A stretch of 64,000 nt of DNA, taken from Calliopsis andreniformis. Lineage: Eukaryota; Arthropoda; Insecta; Hymenoptera; Andrenidae. Below the pieces are notes generated by a model. It was not told the origin of the DNA. It ran no database searches and saw nothing but the letters and a program-made list of their open reading frames with translations. The DNA lies in NCBI RefSeq assembly GCF_051401765.1, contig NW_027480422.1, positions 19,052,001 to 19,116,000 on the forward strand, read 5' to 3'. Made by a program: the position numbers and the translations under genes. How positions within the stretch are numbered: position 1 is the stretch's first letter; each line of letters opens with the position of its first letter. Shown piece by piece: positions 52,080-62,500 of the stretch.

Positions 52080-53365
52080 TTGCAACCAGTGTGAAAGTAA
52101 TGGTCATTTCTACGTTCCGGGGAACCTAGGCTTCACTCTAGGGCGTTGCCGCAACACATCGAATAACTACGGCCTTAGAAGTCAACGCCAGAAGCATAAA
52201 ATACAATAAAAGTACAACAGTTTTTCCATTGTATAAAACGAATAATTGCAACCAGTGAGGAAGTAATGGTCATTTCTATGTTCCGGGCAACCTAGGCTTC
52301 ACTCTAGGGCGATGCTACACCAGATCGAATAGCTAGCGCCTTAGAAGTCAACGCCCGATACATAAAATACAATAAAAATACAACAGTTTTTACATCGTAT
52401 AGCATGAATAATTGCAACCAGTGTGAAAGTAATGGTCATTTCTACGTCTCGGGCAACCTGGGCTTCACCATAGGGCGTTGCTCCACCAGATCCAATAGCT
52501 AGGGCCTGAGAAGTCAACGCCAGAAGCACCAAATAGAAAATAAATACAACAGTTTTTCCATCGTATAAAACGAATAATTGCAACCAGTGTGAAAGTAATG
52601 GTCATTTATACGTTCCGGGAAATCTAGGCTCCACTCTAGTGCGTTGCCCCACCACATCGAATAGCTACGGCCTTAGAAGTCAACGCCAGTAGCATAAAAT
52701 ACAATAAAAATACAACAGTTTTTCCATCGTATAGCATGTATAATTGCAACCAGTGTGAAAGTAATGGTCATTTCTACGTCTCGGGCAACCTAGGCTTCAC
52801 CCTAGGGCGTTGCTCCACCAGATCCAATAGTTCGGGCCTAAGGAGTCAACGCCAGAAGCACCAAATACAAAATAAATACAACAGTTTTTCCATCGAATAA
52901 AACGAATAATTGCAACAAGTGTGAAAGTAATGGTCATTTCTACGTTCCGGGCAACCTAGGCTTCACTCTAGGGCGTTGTTCCAACAGTTCGAATAGTTAG
53001 GGCCTAAGAAGTCAACGCTAGAAGCATAAAATACAGTATAAATACAACAGTTTTTCCATCGTATAACAGGTATAATTGCAACCAGTGTGAAGGATATGGT
53101 CATTTCTACGTTCCAGGCGACCTAGGCATCACTCTTGGGCGTTGCTCCACCACATCGAATAGCTACGGCCTTAGAAGACAACGCCAGAAGCATAAAATAC
53201 AATTTAAATACAACAGTTCTTCCATCGTATAAAATGAATAATTGCAACCAGTAAGAAAGTTATGGCCATTTCTACGTTCCCGGCAACATAGGCTTCACTC
53301 TTAGACGTTGCCCCACAAGATCGAATAGCTGGGACCTTAGAAGTCAAAGCCAGAAGAAGAAAATA
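52080..53365 (-). repeat. ~1.29 kb block, copy 1
   Basis: Recurs at 55,566-56,851 at exact offset 3,486 bp (21 monomers). Shared variants include GTTGCCGCAACACATCG, TTTTTACATCGTATAGC and AACGCTAGAAGC. Confidence 0.9.
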
Positions 53366-55565
53366 CAATAAAAATGCAACAGTTTTTCCATCGTATAGCA
53401 TGAATAACTGCAACCAGTGTGAAAGTAATGGTCATTTCTACGTTCCGGTAAGCCTAGGCTTCATTCTAGGGCGTTGTTCCACCAGATCGAATAGCTAGGA
53501 CCTTAGAAGTCAACGCCAGAAGCATAAAATGCAATAAAAATACAACAGTTTTTCCATCGTATAGCATGAATAATTGCAACCAGTGTGAAAGTAATGGTCA
53601 TTTCTACGCCTCGGGCAACCTAGGCTTCACCCTAGGGCGTTGCTCCACCAGATCCAATGGTTAGGGCCTGAGAAGACAACGCCAGAAGCACCAAATACAA
53701 AATAAATACAAAAGTTTTTCCATCGTATAAAACGAATAATTGCAACCAGTGTGAAAGTTATGGTCATTTCTACGTTCCGGTAAACCTAGGCTTCATTCTA
53801 GGGCGTTGTTCCACCAGATCGAACAGTTACGGCCTAAGATGTCAACGCCAGAAGCATAAAATACAATATAAATACAACAGTTTTTCCATCGTAAAAAACG
53901 AATAATAGCAACCAGTGTGAAAGTTATGGTCATTTCTACGTTCCGGGCAACCTAGGCTTCACTCTAGGGCGTTGCTGCACCAGATCGAATAGCTAGGACC
54001 TTAGAAGTCAACGCCAGAAGCATAAAATACAATAAAAATACAACAGTTTTTCCATCGTATAGCATGAATAATTGCAACCAGTGTGAAAGTAATGGTCATT
54101 TCTACGTCTCGGGCAACCTAGGCTTCACCCTAGGGCGTTGCCCCACAAGATCGAATAGCTAGGACCTTAGAAGTCAAAGCCAGAAGAAGAAAATCGAATA
54201 AAAATGCAGCAGTTTTTCCATCGTATAGCATGAATAACTGCAACCAGAGTGAAAGTAATGGTCATTTCTACGTTCCGGGCAACCTAGGCTTCATTCCAGG
54301 GCGTTGTTCCACCAGATCGTACGGTTACCGCCTAAGACGTCAACGCCAGAAGCATAAAATACAATATAAATACAACAGTTTTTCCATCGTGTAAAACGAA
54401 TAATAGCAACCAGTGTGAAAGTTATGGTCATTTCTACGTTCCGGGCAACCTAGGCTTCACTCTAGGGCGTTGCTCCACCAGATCGAATAGCTAGGACCGT
54501 AGAAGTCAAAGCCAGAAGCATAAAATACAATAAAAATACAACAGTTCTTCCATCGTATAGCATGAATAATTGCAACCAGTGTGAAAGTAATGGTCATTTC
54601 TACGTTCCGGGCAACCTAGGCTTCACTCTAGGGCGTTGCCCCACCACATCGAATAGCTACGGCCTTAGAAGTCAACGCCAGAAGCATAAAATACAATAAA
54701 AGTACAACAGTTTTTCCATTGTATAAAACGAATAATTGCAACCAGTAAGAAAGTTATGGCCATTTCTACGTTCCCGGCAACATGGGCTTCACTCTTAGAC
54801 GTTGCCCCACAAGATCGAATAGCTAGGACCTTAGAAGTCAAAGCCAGAAGAAGAAAATACAATAAAAATGCAACAGTTTTTCCATCGTATAGCATGAATA
54901 ACTGCAACCAGTGTGAAAGTAATGGTCATTTCTACGCCTCGGGCAACCTAGGCTTCACCCTAGGGCGTTGGTCCACCAGATCCAATAGTTAGGGCCTAAG
55001 AAGTCAACGCCAGAAGCACCAAATACAAAATAAATACAACAGTTTTTCCATCGTATAAAACGAATAATTGCAACCAGTGTGAAAGTAATGGTCATTTATA
55101 TGTTCCGGGGAACCTAGGCTTCACTCTAGGGCGTTGTCCCACCACATCGAATAGCTACGGCCTTAGAAGTCAACGCCAGAAGCATAAAATACAATAAAAG
55201 TACAACAGTTTTTCCATTGTATAAAACGAATAATTGCAACCAGTGTGGAAGTAATGGTCATTTCAATGTTCCGGGCAACCTAGGCTTCACTCTAGGGCGT
55301 TGTTCCACCAGATCGAACAGTTACCGCCTAAGATGTCAACGCCAGAAGCATAAAATACAATATAAATACAACAGTTTTTCCATCGTATAGCATGAATAAT
55401 TGCAACCAGTGTGAAAGTAATGGTCATTTCTACGTCTCGGGCAACCTGGGCATCACCCTAGGGCGTTGCTCCACCAGATCCAATAGTTAGGTCCTGAGAA
55501 GTCAACGCCAGAAGCACCAAATACAAAATAAATACAAGAGTTTTTCCATCGTATAAAACGAATAA
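53366..55565 (-). repeat. Mixed homogenised monomers with a 16-monomer-offset copy
   Basis: Bases about 54,140-54,890 recur at 56,796-57,546 (offset 2,656 bp, 16 monomers). Both carry AAATCGAATAAAAATGCAGC and CCAGATCGTACGGTTACC. The rest is monomers of the three right-arm classes. Confidence 0.82.
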
Positions 55566-57602
55566 TTGCAACCAGTGTGAAAGTAATGGTCATTTATACG
55601 TTCCGGGGAACCTAGGCTTCACTCTAGGGCGTTGCCGCAACACATCGAATAGCTACGGCCTTAGAAGTCAACGCCAGAAGCATAAAATACAATAAAAGTA
55701 CAACAGTTTTTCCATTGTATAAAACGAATAATTGCAACCAGTGAGGAAGTAATGGTCATTTCTATGTTCCGGGCAACCTAGGCTTCACTCTAGGGCGATG
55801 CTACACCAGATCGAATAGCTAGCGCCTTAGAAGTCAACGCCCGATACATAAAATACAATAAAAATACAACAGTTTTTACATCGTATAGCATGAATAATTG
55901 CAACCAGTGTGAAAGTAATGGTCATTTCTACGTCTCGGGCAACCTGGGCTTCACCATAGGGCGTTGCTCCACCAGATCCAATAGCTAGGGCCTGAGAAGT
56001 CAACGCCAGAAGCACCAAATAGAAAATAAATACAACAGTTTTTCCATCGTATAAAACGAATAATTGCAACCAGTGTGAAAGTAATGGTCATTTATACGTT
56101 CCGGGAAATCTAGGCTCCACTCTAGTGCGTTTCCCCACCACATCGAATAGCTACGGCCTTAGAAGTCAACGCCAGTAGCATAAAATACAATAAAAATACA
56201 ACAGTTTTTCCATCGTATAGCATGTATAATTGCAACCAGTGTGAAAGTAATGGTCATTTCTACGTCTCGGGCAACCTAGGCTTCACCCTAGGGCGTTGCT
56301 CCACCAGATCCAATAGTTCGGGCCTAAGGAGTCAACGCCAGAAGCACCAAATACAAAATAAATACAACAGTTTTTCCATCGAATAAAACGAATAATTGCA
56401 ACAAGTGTGAAAGTAATGGTCATTTCTACGTTCCGGGCAACCTAGGCTTCACTCTAGGGCGTTGTTCCAACAGTTCGAATAGTTAGGGCCTAAGAAGTCA
56501 ACGCTAGAAGCATAAAATACAGTATAAATACAACAGTTTTTCCATCGTATAACAGGTATAATTGCAACCAGTGTGAAGGATATGGTCATTTCTACGTTCC
56601 AGGCGACCTAGGCATCACTCTTGGGCGTTGCTCCACCACATCGAATAGCTACGGCCTTAGAAGACAACGCCAGAAGCATAAAATACAATTTAAATACAAC
56701 AGTTCTTCCATCGTATAAAATGAATAATTGCAACCAGTAAGAAAGTTATGGCCATTTCTACGTTCCCGGCAACATAGGCTTCACTCTTAGACGTTGCCCC
56801 ACAAGATCGAATAGCTAGGACCTTAGAAGTCAAAGCCAGAAGAAGAAAATCGAATAAAAATGCAGCAGTTTTTCCATCGTATAGCATGAATAACTGCAAC
56901 CAGAGTGAAAGTAATGGTCATTTCTACGTTCCGGGCAACCTAGGCTTCATTCCAGGGCGTTGTTCCACCAGATCGTACGGTTACCGCCTAAGACGTCAAC
57001 GCCAGAAGCATAAAATACAATATAAATACAACAGTTTTTCCATCGTGTAAAACGAATAATAGCAACCAGTGTGAAAGTTATGGTCATTTCTACGTTCCGG
57101 GCAACCTAGGCTTCACTCTAGGGCGTTGCTCCACCAGATCGAATAGCTAGGACCGTAGAAGTCAAAGCCAGAAGCATAAAATACAATAAAAATACAACAG
57201 TTCTTCCATCGTATAGCATGAATAATTGCAACCAGTGTGAAAGTAATGGTCATTTCTACGTTCCGGGCAACCTAGGCTTCACTCTAGGGCGTTGCCCCAC
57301 CACATCGAATAGCTACGGCCTTAGAAGTCAACGCCAGAAGCATAAAATACAATAAAAGTACAACAGTTTTTCCATTGTATAAAACGAATAATTGCAACCA
57401 GTAAGAAAGTTATGGCCATTTCTACGTTCCCGGCAACATGGGCTTCACTCTTAGACGTTGCCCCACAAGATCGAATAGCTAGGACCTTAGAAGTCAAAGC
57501 CAGAAGAAGAAAATACAATAAAAATGCAACAGTTTTTCCATCGTATAAAACGAATAATTGCAACCAGTGTGAAAGTAATGGTCATTTCTACGTTCCGGGC
57601 AA
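55566..57602 (-). repeat. Fused copies of two nearby blocks
   Basis: Bases 55,566-56,851 copy 52,080-53,365 (offset 3,486 bp). From about 56,800 the sequence instead copies 54,140 onward (offset 2,656 bp). The offset change near 56,800-56,850 marks a recombination join inside the monomer family that carries GAAGAAGAAAAT. Confidence 0.85.
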
Positions 57603-59334
57603 CCTAGGCTTCATTCTAGGGCGTTGTTCCACCAGATTGAATAGCTAGGGCCTTAGAAGTCAACGCCAGAAGCATAAAATTCAATGAAAATACAACAATT
57701 TTTCCATCGTATAAAACGAATAATTGCAACCAGTGTGAAAGTAATGGGCATTTCTACGTTCCGTGCAACCTAGGCTTCACTCTAGGGCGTTGCTCCACCA
57801 GGTCGAATAGTTAGGGCATTAGAAAACAACTCCAGGCGCATAAAATACAATACAAATACAACAGTTTTTCCATAGTATAAAAAGAGTAATTGCCACCAGT
57901 GTGAAAGTAATGGTCTTTTCTACGTTTCGGCCAGCATAGGCTTCAATCTTGGACGTTGCCCCACGAGATCGAATAGCTAGGACATTAAAATTCAACGCCA
58001 GAAGCACAAAATACAATAAAAATACAACAGCTTTTCCATCGTATAAAACGAATAATTGCAACCACTATGAAAGTTATGATCATTTCTACGTTCCGGCCAA
58101 CCTCAGCTTCACCCTAGGGCGTTGACCCACCAGATCCAATAGTTAAGGCCTTAGAAGTCAACGCCAGTAGCATAAAATACAATAAAAATACAACAGTTTT
58201 TCCATCGTATACCATGAATAATTGCAACCAGTGTGAAAGTAATGGTCATTTCCACGTCTCGGGCAACCTAGGCTTCACCCTAGGGCGTTGCTCCACCAGA
58301 TCCAATAGTTAGGGCCTGTGAAGTCAACGCCAGAAGCATAAAATACAAAATAAATACAACAGTTTTTCCATCGTATAAAACGAATAATTGCAACCAGTGT
58401 GAAAGTAATGGTCATTTATACGTTCCGGGGAACCTAGGCTTCACTCTAGGGCGTTGCCGCACCACATCGAATAGCTACGGCCTTAGAAGTCAACGCCAGA
58501 AGCATAAAATACAATAAAAGTACAACAGTTTTTCCATTGTATAAAACGAATAATTGCAACCAGTGAGGAAGTAATGGTCATTTCTATGTTCCGGGCAACC
58601 TAGGCTTCACTCTAGGGCGATGCTACACCAGATCAAATAGCTAGCGCCTTAGAAGTCAACGCCCGATACATAAAATACAATAAAAATACAACAGTTTTTA
58701 CATCGTATAGCATGAATTATTGCAACCAGTGTGAAAGTAATGGTCATTTCTACGTCTCGGGCAACCTGGGCTTCACCATATGGCGTTGCTCCACCAGATC
58801 CAGTAGCTAGGGCCTGAGAAGTCAACGCCAGAAGCACCAAATAGAAAATAAATACAACAGTTTTTCCATCGTGTAAAACGAATAATTGCAACCAGTGTGA
58901 AAGTAATGGTCATTTATACGTTCCGGGCAATCTAGGCTCCACTCTAGTGCGTTGCCCCACCACATCGAATAGCTACGGCCTTAGAAGTCAACGCCAGTAG
59001 CATAAAATACAATAAAATTACAACAGTTTTTCCATCGTATAGCATGTATAATTGCAACCAGTGTGAAAGTAATGGTCATTTCTACGTCTCGGGCAACCTA
59101 GGCTTCACCCTAGGGCGTTGCTCCACCAGATCCAATAGTTCGGGCCTAAGGAGTCAACGCCAGAAGCACCAAATACAAAATAAAGACAACAGTTTTTCCA
59201 TCGAATAAAACGAATAATTGCAACAAGTGTGAAAGTAATGGTCATTTCTACGTTCCGGGCAACCTAGGCTTCACTCTAGGGCGTTGTTCCAACAGTTCGA
59301 ATAGTTAGGGCCTAAGAAGTCAACGCTAGAAGCA
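57603..59334 (-). repeat. Third, partial copy of the 12-monomer HOR
   Basis: Matches 46,980-48,711 at offset 10,623 bp (64 monomers), from CCTAGGCTTCATTCTAGGGC onward. It leaves the match near 59,330, where AACGCTAGAAGCATAAAATAC replaces AACGCCAGAAGAAGAAAATAC. Confidence 0.9.
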
Positions 59335-62300
59335 TAAAATACAGTATAAATACAACAGTTTTTCCATCGTATAACAGGTATAATTGCAGCCAGTGTGAAA
59401 GTAATGGTCATTTCTACGTCTCGGGCAACCTAGGCTTCACCCTAGGGCGTTGCCCCACAAGATCGAATAGCTAGGACCTTAGAAGTCAAAGCCAGAAGAA
59501 GAAAATACAATAAAAATGCAACAGTTTTTCCATCGTATAGCATGAATAACTGCAACCAGTGTGAAAGTAATGGTCATTTCTACGTTCCGGTAAGCCTAGG
59601 CTTCATTCCAGGGCGTTGTTCCACCAGATCGAACGGTTACCGCCTAAGACGTCAACGCCAGAAGCATAAAATACAATATAAATACAACAGTTTTTCCATC
59701 GTGTAAAACGAATAATAGCAACCAGTGTGAAAGTTATGGTCATTTCTACGTTCCGGGCAACCTAGGCTTCACTCTAGGGCGTTGCTCCACCAGATCGAAT
59801 AGCTAGGACCGTAGAAGTCAAAGCCAGAAGCATAAAATACAATAAAAATACAACAGTTCTTCCATCGTATAGCATGAATAATTGCAACCAGTGTGAAAGT
59901 AATGGTCATTTCTACGTTCCGGGCAACCTAGGCTTCACTCTAGGGCGTTGTTCCAACAGTTCGAATAGTTAGGGCCTAAGAAGTCATCGCCAGGAGCATA
60001 AGATACAGTATAAATACAACAGTTTTTCCATCGTGTAAAACGAATAATAGCAACCAGTGTGAAAGTAATGGTCATTTCTACGTCTCGGGCAACCTAGGCT
60101 TCACCCTAGGGCGTTGGTCCACCAGATCCAATAGTTAGGGCCTAAGAAGTCAACGCCAGAAGCACCACATACAAAATAAATACAACAGTTTTTCCATCGT
60201 ATAAAACGAATAATTGCAACCAGTGTGAAAGTAATGGTCATTTATACGTTCCGGGGAACCTAGGCTTCACTCTAGGGCGTTGCCCCACCACATCGAATAG
60301 CTACGGCCTTAGAAGTCAACGCCAGAAGCAGAAAATACAATAAGAGTACAACAGTTTTTCCATTGTATAAAACGAATAATTGCAACCAGTGTGGAAGTAA
60401 TGGTCATTTCTATGTTCCGGGCAACCTAGGCTTCACTCTAGGGCGATGCTACACCAGATCGAATAGCTAGCGCCTTAGAAGTCAGCGCGCGATACATAAA
60501 ATACAATAAAAATACAACAGTTTTTCCATCGTATAGCATGAACAATTGCAACCAGTGTGAAAGTAATGGTCATTTCTACGTCTCGGGCAACCTGGGCTTC
60601 ACCCTAGGGCGTTGCTCCACCAGATCCAATAGTTAGGGCCTAAGAAGTCAACGCCAGAAGCACCAAATAGAAAATAAATACAACAGTTTTTCCGTCGCAT
60701 AAAACGAATAATTGCAACCAGTGTGAAAGTAATGGTCATTTATACGTTCCGGGCAACCTAGGCTCCACTCTAGGGCGATGTTCCACCAGATCGAACAGTT
60801 ACCGCCTAAGATGTCAACGCCAGAAGCATAAAATACAATATAAATACAACAGTTTCTCCATCGGATAAAACGAATAATAGCAACCAGTGTGAAAGTTATG
60901 GTCATTTCTACGTTCCGGGCAACCTAGGCTTCACTCTAGGGTGTTGCTCCACCAGATCGAATAGCTAGGACCTTAGACGTCAACGCCAGAAGCATAAAAT
61001 ACAATAAAAATACAACAGTTTTTCCATCGTATAGCATGAATAATTGCAACCAGTGTGAAAGTAATGGTCATTTCTACGCCTCGGGCAACCTAGGCTTCAC
61101 CCTAGGGCGTTGCTCTACCAGATCCAATAGTTAGGGCCTAAGAAGTCAACGCCAGAAGCACCAAATAGAAAATAAATACAACAGTTTTTCCATCGTATAG
61201 AACGAATAATTGCAACCAGTGTGAAAGTAATGGTCATTTATACGTTCCGGCCAACCTCGGCTTCACGCTAGGGCGTTGCTCCACCAGATCCAATAGTTAG
61301 GGCCTCAGAAGTCAACGGCCGAAGCATAAAATACAATACAAATACATCAGTTTTTCCATCGTATAACAGGAATAATTGCAACCAGAGTGAAGGTGATGGT
61401 CATTTCTACGGTCCGGGCAACCTAGGCTTCACTCTAGGGCGTTGCTGCACCAGATCGAATAGCTAGGGCCTTAGAAGTCAACGACAGAAGCACCAAATAC
61501 AAAATAAATACAACTGTTTTTCCATCGAATAAAACGAATAATTGCAACAATAGTGAAAGTAATGGTCATTTCTACGTACCGGGCAACCTAGGCTTCACTC
61601 TAGGGCGTTGTTCCAACAGTTCGAATAGTTAGGTCCTAAGAAGTCAACCCCAGAAGCATAAAATACAATATAAATACAACAGTTTTTCCATCGTATAACA
61701 GGTATAATTGCAACCAGTGTGAAAGATATGGTCATTTCTACGTTCCAGGCGACCTAGGCATCACTCTAGGGCGTTGCTCCACCACATCGAATAGCTACGG
61801 CCTTAGAAGACAACGCCAGAAGCATAAAATACAATTTAAATACAACAGTTCTTCCATCGTATAAAATGAATAATTGCAACCAGTAAGAAAGTTATGGCCA
61901 TTTGTACGTTCCCGGCATCATAGGCTTCACTCTTAGACGTTGCCCCACAAGATCGAATAGCTAGGACCTTAGAAGTCAAAGCCAGAAGAAGAAAATACAA
62001 TAAAAATGCAACAGTTTTTCCATCGTATAGCATGAATAACTGCAACCAGTGTGAAAGTTATGGTCATTTCTACGTTCCGGTAAACCTAGGCTTCATTCTA
62101 GGGCGTTGTTCCACCAGATCGAACAGTTACGGTCTAAGATGTCAACGCCAGAAGCATAAAATACAATATAAATACAACAGTTTTTCCATCGTATAAAACG
62201 AATAATAGCAACCAGTGTGAAAGTTATGGTCATTTCTACGTTCCGGGCAACCTAGGCTTCACTCTAGGGCGTTGCTGCACCAGATCGAATAGCTAGGACC

Positions 62301-62500
62301 TTAGAAGTCAACGCCAGAAGCATAAAATACAATAAAAATACAACAGTTTTTCCATCGTATAGCATGAATAATTGCAACCAGTGTGAAAGTAATGGTCATT
62401 TCTACGTCTCGGGCAACCTAGGCTTCACCCTAGGGCGTTGCCCCACAAGATCGAATAGCTAGGACCTTAGAAGTCAAAGCCAGAAGAAGAAAATACAATA
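59335..62500 (-). repeat. Collinear continuation of the ~10.6 kb super-repeat
   Basis: About 59,392-61,792 copies 49,100-51,500 (62-monomer offset). About 61,790-62,065 copies 53,160-53,430 (offset 8,632 bp, 52 monomers). About 62,065-62,500 copies 53,765-54,200 (offset 8,300 bp, 50 monomers). Order is preserved while the offset shrinks stepwise, so this stretch is a shortened copy of 49.1-54.2 kb. Confidence 0.85.
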
